From the NCBI GenBank assembly GCA_028288905.1, contig JAQGHJ010000497.1, positions 1 to 5,887 of the forward strand: a DNA stretch of 5,887 bases. Direction: 5' to 3'. The notes under the pieces were generated by a model, which saw only the letters and a program-made list of their open reading frames with translations, had not been told where the DNA came from and searched no databases. Positions within the stretch are counted from its first letter, which is position 1. Each line of letters starts with the position of its first letter. Source of the DNA: Phycisphaerales bacterium. Lineage in GTDB: Bacteria > Planctomycetota > Phycisphaerae > Tepidisphaerales > Tepidisphaeraceae. Position numbers and translations under genes: made by a program. This document shows, piece after piece, positions 1 through 5,887 of the stretch.

Positions 1-1237
1 CTTGGCCCGGCTCCCGGAGCACGCTCACCACCCGGGCGGCCGCCTCGGCCCCGGTCGGCTGGAGCCGGTCGTCCAGTCGCACGACCCGCACCTTCAGCTC
101 GCCCGCGTCCGGCACCGTCGCCCGGGACGGGTGCAGGTGGACGCTCCACGCGTAGTGCGGCTCGACGAGCTGCCGCGGGTAGTACCCCTCGCCGGGGAAC
201 GCGACGTACTGGAACGCCGGGATGTCGTGCGACCCGTCGATCACGTGCATCGTCATGAACCCGCCGGACCACCCGAACCCGACCCGCCTGAGCCCCGGGA
301 ACAGAATCCACCGCCGGTGCCCGATGCCGGCAATGTTGCTCGCGTCCGAGTCGTCCATGAACCCGCGAATGCCGCTCAGAATGTGCGTCTGGCCCTGGTG
401 GATGTTCCCCTTGTGGCACCCGGCGTACGCGAGCTTGAAGAACGCGTCGTCCATGCCGTCCGGCTTGGCCGGGGTGTGGGTGAGCGACCCGATCTTTTGC
501 AGTATGACGGCCCCGTGCTGGGCCTCGACCGTGTCCGACGGGCTGAGGACCACGTTCTGCCACGGGACGCCGGACAGGTACCGGTACAGGCGGGTCACCT
601 TCAGCGCCTGCTCAAGCGACTCGGGAGCGACCTTGCCGGCCCGGTACGCCGGCGGGCCGACGGCCGGCTCCTCCAGGAACTTCGGGGCGGTCAGCTCGGC
701 CGGCCAGAGGGCTGCCCACTGCTTGCGGATCTCGGCCAGCGGGCGGGGGTAGACGGCGGTCCGCACGATCTTGCCCTTGGCGTCGGCCGCCGTGGCCTGC
801 CCGGACAGCCCGCCGCCGGCGTACGTCGCCTTGAACGACGCCGACCCGTCGGCCGCCGTCCACGCGTACGGCCCCTCGACGCCGGCGCGGCCGAACACGA
901 CCGACTCGACGAGCCGCCCGCCCGGCTCGTACGTCAGCCACGACCCGACCTTCTGCCCCGCCGCGTACGCCCCGCGGAACCGCGGCTTGCCGCCGGGGAA
1001 GAACTCCTCGTACTTCCCGTCCCGCCGGCCCTGGGCGTCCGCCCCGTACTTCGCCCGGGGCGACCCGTCCGGGAACCGCTCGACGACCTCGGTCGGCCGG
1101 GTGGCCGGCGCGGTTGAGGGCGGGGCGGTCGGTGCCGCCGGCGCGGCCCGGGAGGCGCGGACGCCGAATGCGGTGAACTCCAACGACCCCAAAGTCAGTC
1201 CCGCGATGACGACAGCCGCCTTCCGCATGCCCGACAT
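1..1237 (-). CDS. Secreted MORN-repeat / CAP (SCP-like) domain protein, 3' end outside window
   Basis: The minus strand is open from the ATG at 1237 to the left edge, giving 412 codons with no stop, so the C-terminus is missing. Residues 4-28 (MRKAAVVIAGL... to GVRA) look like a Sec signal peptide. An Ala/Pro/Thr-rich linker follows to about residue 48. Residues about 51-145 hold MORN_2-like units, such as FPDGSPRAKYG, GKYEEFFPGGKPRFRGAY and GSWLTYEPGGRLVES. Residues about 205-340 resemble a CAP/SCP domain: RLYRYLSGV, an alpha-helical stretch, SLTHTP, then a GIGHRRWILFP...VGFG block. In known CAP proteins two His and two acidic residues line the cleft. His254 and His307 are candidates, but the usual GEN motif is not evident (CHKGNIHQG instead). 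The likely location is periplasmic or extracellular; the function is unknown. The start could instead be the ATG at 1228, which begins directly with the signal peptide; neither has a clear Shine-Dalgarno. Confidence 0.8.
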   Translation of the reverse strand, partial: MSGMRKAAVVIAGLTLGSLEFTAFGVRASRAAPAAPTAPPSTAPATRPTEVVERFPDGSPRAKYGADAQGRRDGKYEEFFPGGKPRFRGAYAAGQKVGSWLTYEPGGRLVESVVFGRAGVEGPYAWTAADGSASFKATYAGGGLSGQATAADAKGKIVRTAVYPRPLAEIRKQWAALWPAELTAPKFLEEPAVGPPAYRAGKVAPESLEQALKVTRLYRYLSGVPWQNVVLSPSDTVEAQHGAVILQKIGSLTHTPAKPDGMDDAFFKLAYAGCHKGNIHQGQTHILSGIRGFMDDSDASNIAGIGHRRWILFPGLRRVGFGWSGGFMTMHVIDGSHDIPAFQYVAFPGEGYYPRQLVEPHYAWSVHLHPSRATVPDAGELKVRVVRLDDRLQPTGAEAAARVVSVLREPGQ

Positions 1238-1324
1238 TGTCCGACCGGCCGGGCGGCAAGCAAGGCGGCCCCGGGGCGGCGGGGGACGACGGGCGGCCGG
1301 CCCCGCGGGTACGATCGCGACCCG
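1238..1324. promoter_or_regulatory. Divergent intergenic region between CAP and DUF2127 genes
   Basis: These 87 bp separate two divergently transcribed genes and must carry or overlap their promoters unless transcription starts further inside. The sequence is almost entirely G and C. The only promoter-like word is TACGAT at 1310-1315, facing the DUF2127 gene, with no recognisable -35 partner. No operator palindrome or riboswitch was seen. The promoter role is inferred from gene orientation alone. Confidence 0.3.
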
Positions 1325-1879
1325 ATGACCCTGACCGACGAGCCTACCGCCCCGCCAGTCCCCGCCGCGGCTCCCCGCCGCCCGCCGGGCGACGCGGCCC
1401 TGCGGGCGATCGCCGCGTTCAAGCTGTGCAAGACGGCCGGGCTGATCGTCCTCGGCATCGGGCTGGCCCGGCTGATCGGACACGACGGCCCGGGCGAGCG
1501 GGAGGCGGCCCGCGCGCTGATCGACCGGGTGCCGCACGGGTCGCACGGCCACCTCGTCCACCGGCTGTTGGCCGAGATCCGGCTGCTGCCACCGACCACG
1601 CTCAAGGTGCTGGCCGTCGGGGCGTTCGTGTACGCCGGCTTATACGCGGTGGAGGGGGCGGGGCTGCTGCTGCGGCGGCGGTGGGCCGAGTGGATGGTCG
1701 TCGTCACGACGGCCCTGCTCCTGCCGGTCGAGGTGTACGAACTGGCCCGTAAACCGAACGCGGTCCGGGCGGCGGTGTTCGTCCTCAACGCGGCGACGGT
1801 GGCGTATCTCGTGTGGCGGCTGCGGCGGGAGCGGACGATCCGGCGGGGACCGACGGCGGGTGCTGCCACGGCCCCGTGA
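1325..1879 (+). CDS. DUF2127 family integral membrane protein
   Basis: This is a 184-residue protein of the usual DUF2127 size. The N-terminus (residues 1-25) is Pro/Ala-rich and probably cytoplasmic. Four hydrophobic segments follow: about residues 36-52 (TAGLIVLGIGLARLIG), 92-115, 121-139 and 147-166. Family-like motifs include AIAAFKLCKTAGL at 29-40, the YAVEGAGLLLRRRWAEW block at 107-123 and LLPVEVYELARKPNAVR at 132-148. No enzymatic residues are apparent and the molecular function of the family is not known. The ATG at 1325 is the first start before the family-like region; no clear Shine-Dalgarno precedes it. A TACGAT hexamer at 1310-1315 could be a -10-like element but is weak. The gene is divergent from the CAP gene across 87 bp and convergent with the Uma2 remnant across 36 bp. 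The family assignment comes from recognised motifs, not a search. Confidence 0.83.
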   Translation: MTLTDEPTAPPVPAAAPRRPPGDAALRAIAAFKLCKTAGLIVLGIGLARLIGHDGPGEREAARALIDRVPHGSHGHLVHRLLAEIRLLPPTTLKVLAVGAFVYAGLYAVEGAGLLLRRRWAEWMVVVTTALLLPVEVYELARKPNAVRAAVFVLNAATVAYLVWRLRRERTIRRGPTAGAATAP

Positions 1880-1921
1880 GCGCCCCGTCCGACCCAGCGC
1901 GGCGCGAGCGGGCTGTCACGG
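1874..1921. terminator. Possible bidirectional hairpin between convergent genes
   Basis: The 36-bp gap between the convergent DUF2127 and Uma2 stop codons is bounded by an inverted repeat, CCGTGA (1874-1879) and TCACGG (1916-1921). Further GC pairing inside is possible (AGCGCCCCG against CGGGCT with a bulge). There is no T-tract on either side, so it is not a canonical intrinsic terminator. Both arms also encode the final Pro-stop codons of the two genes, so part of the symmetry may be chance. Confidence 0.25.
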
Positions 1922-2342
1922 CAGGAGCGTGGCCGGGTCAACCGTGGCGGCCGGCATCGCCAGCGGGGTGACCGTCTCGCCCCGAGCGACTCGCCGGATC
2001 TCTGCGTAAGCGAACCCGTGCCGGGTCCCGGCCGACCGGATCGGCCGGCGGTGGACGATCAACAGGTCGTCCGGGATGCTGAGCACCCAATAGTCCTGTA
2101 CGCCGGCGGCAGCGTACAGGCTCGCCTTGATGGAGGTGTCGGCCAACAGGGTGCCGTCGGCGACCTCGATCACGAGCAAGGCGCGGTCGGCCGACGGATA
2201 GCCGCCCGCCGTTTCCACGGGCGGTCCGTCCAAGATCGCCAGGTCCGGTTCGGGCGCGGACCCGGCCGTTAGCAGCGTGCTCTGGATGCGGACCCAAAAG
2301 CGATCGACCGGTAACGCGCCCACGCACCAGTACGTCGTCTTA
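1916..2342 (-). pseudogene. Uma2 family endonuclease, 3' fragment (IS-disrupted)
   Basis: This is the C-terminal part of a Uma2 (DUF820) protein, cut off from its start by the IS. The frame reads from the IS junction (AAG ACG ACG TAC TGG TGC GTG GGC) to the TGA at 1916-1918. A GTG at 2323 could give a 135-residue fragment, but it would lack the N-terminal strand and helix. Visible family motifs are DRFWVRIQSTL, SAPEPDLAIL with the catalytic-type Asp, and LVIEVADGTLLADTSIKASLYAAAGVQDYWVL with the Glu and Lys of the PD-(D/E)XK fold. In the reconstructed protein these are D110, E136 and K149. All expected catalytic residues survive, so decay after the insertion looks minimal. Uma2 proteins are predicted nucleases that occur in many copies in some genomes; their role is not established. 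Confidence 0.85.
2340..2342. repeat. Target site duplication TTA, left copy
   Basis: TTA lies directly outside the left IS end and is matched by TTA at 3243-3245. The shared word extends to TCTTAG on both sides because IS-end bases happen to match the target, so the exact duplication could be read slightly differently. Removing one copy plus the IS restores the Uma2 frame. A 3-bp TNA-type target fits some IS5-family groups. Confidence 0.75.
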
Positions 2343-2358
2343 GAGCCCCTAAAAAAAC
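2343..2358 (+). repeat. IS left terminal inverted repeat
   Basis: It reads GAGCCCCTAAAAAAAC inward. It matches the right end at 13 of 16 positions, with mismatches at positions 6, 11 and 13. The transposase stop codon (TAG, 2351-2349 on the minus strand) lies inside it. Confidence 0.85.
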
Positions 2359-3157
2359 GAACCTGAGTGCAGGAGGGACCAACAGATCGTCCCGCACCGT
2401 AGCTTCACGAACGCCTCGTGCAGGTCGGACCGCCGCTCGTACCGGACCCGCAGCCGGCGGGCCTGGTGCAGCCAACTCACCGTCCGCTCGACGACCCAGC
2501 GGAACGTCCCCCACCCGCTCCCGTGGGCCGTACGCCGGCGGGCGATCGTCGGGCGGATGCCCCGGGCCCCCAGCGCCCGCCGGTGCGGGTCGCTGTCGTA
2601 CCCGCGGTCGGCGACCACCTCCGGCGGCTTGGTCAGCGGCGCGCCGGGCACGCCCCGGACCGGCGGGACCGCGTCGATCAGCGGCAGCAGCTGCGTCACG
2701 TCGTTGCGGTTCGCGCCCGTGACCGTCGCGGCGAGCGGGACGCCGCCGGCGTCGGTGACGAGGTGGTGCTTCGACCCGGCCTTGGCGCGGTCCGTCGGGT
2801 TCGGGCCGGTCTGCGCCCCCCAAAAACGGCCCGGACCGACGAGCTGTCGACCACGGCGTGCTCCCAGTCCACGCGCCCGGCGGACCGCAGCTTTGCCAGC
2901 AGCGCCTCGTGGAGGCGTTGGAACACGCCGGCGGCGTGCCAGTCGCGGAGCCGCCGCCAGCAGGTCATCCCGCTCCCGCACCCCGTCTCGGCCGGCAGGT
3001 CCTCCCACCCGATCCCGGTCTTGAGGACGAACAGGATGCCGGCGAGGCACGCCCGGTCGTCGACCGGCCTGCGCCCGCCCTTCGGGCGGGGCGGGTGCGG
3101 CGGCAACAGCGGCTGGACGATCGCCCACAGCTCGTCCGGCACCAGCGGCTTGGCCAT
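2349..3157 (-). CDS. IS5-family DDE transposase, expressed via -1 frameshift
   Basis: Two overlapping minus-strand frames make one protein of 269 residues. The first frame starts at the ATG at 3157, with GGAGG seven bases upstream. It encodes the N-terminal DNA-binding part (LVPDELWAIVQPLLPP..., KGGRRPVDDRACLAGILFVLKTG, a classic IS5 start) up to DSSSVRAVFGG. At the T5G6 run (2816-2826) a -1 shift enters the second frame, giving AVFGG-AQTGPNPTDRAKAGSKHHLV and continuing to the TAG at 2349-2351. The DDE residues are the Asp in VVDSSS, the Asp in VVADRGYD and the Glu in RWVVERTVSWLHQARRLRVRYERR, which carries the Y-R-E-type signature. The protein cuts and joins the IS ends. The join matches the usual IS5 protein exactly at the shift site, so this is more likely programmed frameshifting than damage; a simple loss of one base cannot be excluded from one copy. 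Confidence 0.9.
2816..2826 (-). promoter_or_regulatory. Probable -1 ribosomal frameshift site (TTTTTGGGGGG)
   Basis: On the minus strand the first transposase frame reads GTT TTT GGG GGG CGC. Slipping back one base on the T or G run enters the frame that encodes AQTGPNPTDRAK. Re-reading the last G gives VFGGAQTGPNP, as in unshifted IS5 transposases. A short downstream stem (GGCGC 2817-2813 with GCGCC 2788-2784) is possible. It begins inside the slip site, so it would not act as a well-spaced stimulator. Confidence 0.7.
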
Positions 3158-3226
3158 CGGGTCCTCCGTGACAGACCGACTCCAGTGTCCGTCACGGCGC
3201 GGCCGGCGTGAACCGCCGTTTCGCCG

Positions 3227-3242
3227 GTTCTGTTAGAGGCTC
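3227..3242 (-). repeat. IS right terminal inverted repeat
   Basis: It reads GAGCCTCTAACAGAAC inward on the minus strand and pairs with the left end at 13 of 16 positions. It supplies the TAA (3235-3233) that ends the truncated Uma2 N-terminal frame. Confidence 0.85.
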
Positions 3243-3475
3243 TTAGTGACGCCGATCGTGTGGGGGTCCTTCTGCGACGCCATGTCCAGAATCTCCCCGT
3301 CGATGAGCTCCGTCCGCCGGCCGTCGAGGAACGCCGCCTCGGACAAGCGCAGGTACTCGTCCAGCGTGAACCGGTGCGGGCCGCCCTGGACGAGGACGGG
3401 TGATACGTCGGCCGGCGGCGACGGCTCGGCGGGGCGCGACTCGGCACGCGGGGGTTCTCGGAGCAGCACCGTCAT
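3233..3475 (-). pseudogene. Uma2 family endonuclease, 5' fragment (IS-disrupted)
   Basis: This is the N-terminal part of the Uma2 gene, starting at the ATG at 3475. Residues 1-30 are a Pro/Ala-rich leader. FTLDEYLRLSEAAFLDGRRTELIDGEILDMA (about residues 36-66) is the characteristic Uma2 opening, including the ELIDGEI motif. DPHTIGVTK follows, then the frame crosses into the IS and ends two residues later (S-L-stop at 3233-3235). As it stands it would give an 80-residue peptide without the catalytic D, E and K. Joined to the 3' fragment across the IS, the protein continues VTK-TTYWCVGALPVDRFWV, giving 218 residues. That is slightly longer than typical Uma2 proteins because of the leader. No Shine-Dalgarno is seen; the gene lies 113 bp downstream of accC on the same strand and may be transcribed with it. 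Confidence 0.85.
3243..3245. repeat. Target site duplication TTA, right copy
   Basis: TTA lies directly outside the right IS end and is identical to the TTA outside the left end. Together they mark a simple transposition event with no later rearrangement. Confidence 0.75.
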
Positions 3476-3588
3476 GCGGAGGAGTGTATCCCGCGGGCAC
3501 GGGGTCGACCAAGCGGCGGTCGCGGCGGCGCCCGCCGACCGCGGGGTTCAGGAACACCGTCCCCGGCGCGGCACGAGGCGCGCGGCCC

Positions 3589-4935
3589 TCACTTCGCCAG
3601 CATCACCCGCTCGATGAATCCGGTGTCGACGTCCCCGGACAGGAAGTTCGGGTTGTCCAGGATCTGCAGGTGAAGCGGGATCGTCGTCTTGTTCGGGGCG
3701 ATGTGGAACTCGCTCAGGGCCCGCTTCATCGTCGCGATCGCCTCGGCCCGGGTCGGGCGGTGGACGATCAGCTTGCCGATCATGCTGTCGTAGTTCGGCG
3801 GGACCGTGTACCCGGCGTACACGTGGGTGTCGAGCCGGACGCCGGGGCCGCCGGGCAGCCGCAGCTCGGCGATCTTGCCGGGGCTGGGGGCGAAGTTCTT
3901 GGCCGGGTCCTCAGCGTTGATCCGGCACTCGATCGCGTGCCCGACCTGCTTGATGTCGGCCTGGCTGAACGGCAGCTTCTCGCCGGCGGCGATCAGGATC
4001 TGCTGTTTGATCAGGTCGATGCCAGTCACCATCTCGGTCACCGGATGCTCGACCTGAATGCGGGCGTTGACCTCGAGGATGTAGAAGTTCTGCTCCTTGT
4101 CGACGAGGAACTCGACCGTGCCGGCGTTCGTGTAGTTCGCCTCCTTCACCAGCCGGACGGCCGCCTCGCACAGGGCGGTGCGGACCTCGGGCTTCAGGAC
4201 CGGGCTCGGGCTCTCCTCGACCAGCTTCTGGTGGCGGCGCTGCATCGTGCAGTCCCGCTCCCACAGGTGGACGGCGTTCCCGTGCAGGTCGGCCAGCACC
4301 TGCACCTCGACGTGCCGGCCGAACTCGACGTACTTCTCGATGTAGACCGTGCTGTCCTTGAACGCGGCCTCGGCCTCGGCCTGGGCGGCCCGGAACCCGG
4401 CCTGCAGGCTGACGTCATTGTGCGCTTGCCGCATCCCCCGCCCGCCGCCGCCGGCGCTGGCCTTGATGATGACCGGGTACCCGATCTTCCGGGCGACCTC
4501 CAGCGCCTCCTTCTCATCCTCGACCGCGCCGGCGCTGCCCGGGACCGTGGGCACGTTCGCCCGCTTGGCCAGGTTCTTGCAGGCGACCTTGTCCCCGACG
4601 GCCGCCATCGCCTCGACGCTCGGGCCGATGAACTCGATCTTGCAGGCCCGGCAGACCTCGGCGAAGTGGCTCTTCTCGCTCAGGAACCCGTACCCCGGGT
4701 GGATCGCGTCGACGTCGCTGATCTCGGCCGCGGCGATGATCCGGTCGATCTTCAGGTAGCTCTCGACGGCCGGGGCGCCGCCGATGCAGATCGCCTGATC
4801 GGCCATCTTCAGGTACGCGGCGTCGGCGTCGGCCGTCGAGTGGACGACGACCGTCTGGACGCCTAGCTCCCGGCAGGCCCGGATGATCCGCAGGGCGATC
4901 TCCCCGCGGTTGGCGATGAGGATCTTTGAAAACAT
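3589..4935 (-). CDS. accC: Acetyl-CoA carboxylase, biotin carboxylase subunit
   Basis: The 448-residue protein has the usual length of bacterial AccC. It carboxylates the biotin on the carrier protein AccB using ATP and bicarbonate, the first half of acetyl-CoA carboxylase in fatty-acid synthesis, in the cytoplasm. The N-terminal domain opens [20 protein letters not shown]. The HPGYGFLSE motif is at 79-87 and K116 is in GDKVA. The ATP-grasp glycine loop [12 protein letters not shown] is at 158-169. H208 (RHVEVQV), H235 and K237 (QRRHQK), E275, and E288[13 protein letters not shown] with R292 and E296 match the catalytic positions of E. coli AccC. R338 (ECRINAEDP) is also conserved. Nothing essential is missing. 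The ATG at 4935 gives the canonical N-terminus. It is preceded by a pyrimidine tract (CCCCCTCCCCC) rather than a Shine-Dalgarno. It lies downstream of accB, separated from it by a DUF1569 gene and a repeat-rich spacer. Confidence 0.97.
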   Translation of the reverse strand: MFSKILIANRGEIALRIIRACRELGVQTVVVHSTADADAAYLKMADQAICIGGAPAVESYLKIDRIIAAAEISDVDAIHPGYGFLSEKSHFAEVCRACKIEFIGPSVEAMAAVGDKVACKNLAKRANVPTVPGSAGAVEDEKEALEVARKIGYPVIIKASAGGGGRGMRQAHNDVSLQAGFRAAQAEAEAAFKDSTVYIEKYVEFGRHVEVQVLADLHGNAVHLWERDCTMQRRHQKLVEESPSPVLKPEVRTALCEAAVRLVKEANYTNAGTVEFLVDKEQNFYILEVNARIQVEHPVTEMVTGIDLIKQQILIAAGEKLPFSQADIKQVGHAIECRINAEDPAKNFAPSPGKIAELRLPGGPGVRLDTHVYAGYTVPPNYDSMIGKLIVHRPTRAEAIATMKRALSEFHIAPNKTTIPLHLQILDNPNFLSGDVDTGFIERVMLAK

Positions 4936-5066
4936 GGGGGGAGGGGGAAGCTAGGAGTTAGAAGCTGGGAGCTGGAAGAAAACCGGAGGGCGACGGGAGG
5001 ATTTGGGTTGCTTGCCTCCCCTCCCGCGCCCTGCTTCCAGCTTCTGACTTCCAGCTTCGGGGCCGT
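4936..5066. repeat. Inverted heptad-periodic repeat region upstream of accC
   Basis: This 131-bp gap holds two 26-bp arms, 4947-4972 and 5033-5058, which are inverted copies matching at 22 of 26 positions; all four differences are transitions. Each arm is built of 7-bp units around GAAGCTG (left: GAAGCTA, GGAGTTA, GAAGCTG, GGAGCTG, GAAGAAA). The 60-bp spacer carries a further inverted pair, GGGAGG (4995-5000) and CCTCCC (5015-5020), around a 14-base loop, so the whole could fold as one long, bulged hairpin. A G6AG5 run (4936-4947) adjoins the accC start. It may be a dispersed intergenic repeat, a transcription attenuator or an RNA stability element within the operon; no T-tract suggests a simple terminator. 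The function is not known. Confidence 0.7.
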
Positions 5067-5582
5067 TCACGCCCCTACCGGCACGAGGAACCCGAGGTGG
5101 TGGGCGCAGTGGACGAGGACGAGCCGCACGAGCTCGTCGCGGGTGACCGGGCCGAACCGGCGGTGGGCGGCGGTCGGGTGCGGGTACGCCACGAGCCGGC
5201 CGAGCGTCTCGACGAGGGCGTCCACCTCCCCCGGGCCGGCGTCTGCCGGCGGGACGAACGGGCCGGGGGCGTCGAGGCCGGGCGGGTACGCCCCGGCCAG
5301 CACCTGTTCCAACACCGGGCGGGCCGCCGCCTGCTCGGGCGTGGCCGGCCCCGCCGGCGGCCGCAGGACGGCCTCGGTCGCCGCCCGCAGGTGCCAGCAC
5401 GCCTGCTCCAGCGACCACGCCCCGGTCCGGGCGTAACCGCGCCGGAGCCGGCGGAGGTCCGCCACAACGGCCGCGGCACCCGGGTAGTTCAATTCGGTCC
5501 GCCGGGCGGACGGCGGGGCGACCGAGACTACCCGGGCGGCGGACCCGCGCGCGCCGCCGGCGACGGTCGACTCGCCGCTCAC
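5067..5582 (-). CDS. DUF1569 (DinB-like fold) protein between accB and accC
   Basis: This 171-residue protein resembles the DUF1569 family of the DinB/YfiT four-helix superfamily. The family-like region begins near residue 27 with RRTELNYPGAAAVVADLRRL. GAWSLEQACWHLRAATE follows at 54-70, and the C-terminal HRRFGPVTRDELVRLVLVHCAHHLGFLVP at 140-168. H64, H158 and H162 sit where DinB-type proteins bind a divalent metal, so a metal-dependent enzyme is possible, but no substrate can be named. The middle (75-118) is Pro/Ala/Gly-rich and poorly conserved in appearance. The GTG at 5582 overlaps the accB stop in GTGA, which argues for translational coupling. The first 25 residues are outside the domain, so a later start is possible. 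The gene is in the same operon direction as accB and accC, but no link to fatty-acid synthesis is known to me. Confidence 0.8.
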   Translation of the reverse strand: MSGESTVAGGARGSAARVVSVAPPSARRTELNYPGAAAVVADLRRLRRGYARTGAWSLEQACWHLRAATEAVLRPPAGPATPEQAAARPVLEQVLAGAYPPGLDAPGPFVPPADAGPGEVDALVETLGRLVAYPHPTAAHRRFGPVTRDELVRLVLVHCAHHLGFLVPVGA

Positions 5583-5887
5583 GGCTTCACCAGGAACAGC
5601 GGCTGGTCGAACTGGACGGACTGCCCGTCCTGCACGAGCACCTTGGCGACGGTCCCGGTCACGCTCGACTTCATCGTGTTGAACGTCTTCATCGCCTCGA
5701 GGATGCAGACGTCCGTCTCGTCCTTCACGACCTGCGACCCGACGGTCACGAACGCCTTCGCCCCCGGCTTCGGCGAGGCGTAGTACGTGCCGACCATCTC
5801 GCTCTTGACCGGGACGAGGTCCGCGTCGTCCGCCGGGGCGGCCGCCGGCCCGGCGGCCGGCGGGGTCGCGGCGGCGGGGGCCGTCTG
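5579..5887 (-). CDS. accB: Acetyl-CoA carboxylase, biotin carboxyl carrier protein (C-terminal part)
   Basis: The frame is open from the right edge, so the N-terminus is missing; 102 residues are visible. The first 24 or so are an Ala/Pro linker (QTAPAAATPPAAGPAAAPAD) typical of AccB. The biotinyl domain follows: VPVKSEMVGTYYASPKPGAKAFVTVG, then DVCILEAMKTFNTMKSSVTGTV, then the closing GQSVQFDQPLFLVKP. The biotinylated lysine is in EAMK (visible residue 67). AccB carries carboxybiotin between AccC and the carboxyltransferase AccA/AccD. TF follows the lysine where many bacteria have LM or VF; the rest is canonical. The Met at 5797 is inside the domain and is not the true start. It ends in TGA at 5579-5581, overlapping the GTG of the next gene. 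Confidence 0.95.
   Translation of the reverse strand, partial: QTAPAAATPPAAGPAAAPADDADLVPVKSEMVGTYYASPKPGAKAFVTVGSQVVKDETDVCILEAMKTFNTMKSSVTGTVAKVLVQDGQSVQFDQPLFLVKP

Larger units (their letters stand above)
2343..3242 (-). mobile_element. IS5-family insertion sequence, complete, 900 bp
   Basis: The element is defined by terminal inverted repeats beginning GAGCC(C/T)CTAA at both ends, a flanking TTA duplication, and one DDE transposase gene that fills nearly the whole length. Transcription runs on the minus strand, from the right end (3242) to the left. It sits inside a Uma2 gene in the same orientation. Its GC content resembles the host genes, apart from an A7 tract (2351-2357) next to the left end and the A5C6 shift site. 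The organisation (split transposase frame with -1 shift, about 0.9 kb, short target duplication) is typical of the IS427/IS1031-like part of the IS5 family. The exact group cannot be settled without comparison to reference elements. It appears intact and potentially mobile. Confidence 0.93.

Noticed and set aside
2..1117. A 371-codon plus-strand frame over the CAP gene
   Set aside because: Its product is a low-complexity Arg/Pro/Val-rich sequence without motifs; the minus-strand frame has a signal peptide and domain-like motifs.
1195..1941. A 248-codon minus-strand frame opposite the DUF2127 gene
   Set aside because: It is Arg/Ser/Ala-rich with no motifs, and the plus-strand frame shows a recognised membrane family with proper hydrophobic segments.
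2784..2817. The GGCGC/GCGCC stem as a classical frameshift-stimulating hairpin
   Set aside because: It begins within the slippery run, leaving no spacer, so it is noted only as a possible weak contributor.
2418..3236. Plus-strand open frames inside the IS
   Set aside because: They are antisense shadows of the transposase; products are Arg/Pro-rich and lack any family signature.
3400..4866. A 488-codon open frame on the plus strand opposite accC
   Set aside because: Its product is rich in Asp, Arg, Val and Leu with no recognisable domain, while the minus strand encodes a perfect AccC; high GC makes long antisense frames common.
4936..5066. The repeat region read as a CRISPR array or an intrinsic terminator
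   Set aside because: The units are 7 bp and inverted rather than regularly spaced direct repeats, and the hairpin lacks a following T-tract.

Overview
The window looks like chromosomal DNA from a high-GC bacterium. The best guess is a planctomycete of the Gemmata group. This rests on the very high GC content, the lack of clear Shine-Dalgarno sequences before most genes, and the mix of families (CAP/SCP-like secreted protein, Uma2 family protein, DUF1569 protein, DUF2127 membrane protein). The taxonomic call is an inference from gene style, not from a marker gene.

Layout, left to right. (1) 1-1237, minus strand: the first 412 codons of a secreted protein with MORN-like repeats followed by a CAP/SCP-like domain. 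It runs off the left edge. (2) 1325-1879, plus strand: a DUF2127 multi-pass membrane protein, divergent from the CAP gene. (3) 1916-3475, minus strand: a Uma2-family (PD-(D/E)XK nuclease-fold) gene cut in two by a complete 900-bp IS5-family insertion sequence (2343-3242). The IS has imperfect 16-bp terminal inverted repeats, a TTA target duplication and a transposase read through a -1 frameshift at a T5G6 run. Removing the IS and one TTA restores a single 218-codon Uma2 reading frame. (4) 3589-5887, minus strand: an acetyl-CoA carboxylase locus in the order accB (3' part, running in from the right edge), a DUF1569/DinB-like gene, then accC. The start of the DUF1569 gene overlaps the accB stop by 4 bp (GTGA). 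A 131-bp intergenic segment made of inverted, heptad-periodic GAAGCTG-type repeats separates it from accC.

Functionally, AccB (biotin carboxyl carrier) and AccC (biotin carboxylase) form the first half-reaction of acetyl-CoA carboxylase in fatty-acid synthesis. The small DUF1569 gene between them is the oddest part of the gene order. The Uma2 gene appears to have been broken recently, because both halves and the target duplication are intact. I found no CRISPR array, tRNA, rRNA or clearly new defence system. The observations most worth a second look are the interrupted accB-accC operon with its repeat hairpin, and the precisely reconstructable IS insertion with its frameshifted transposase.
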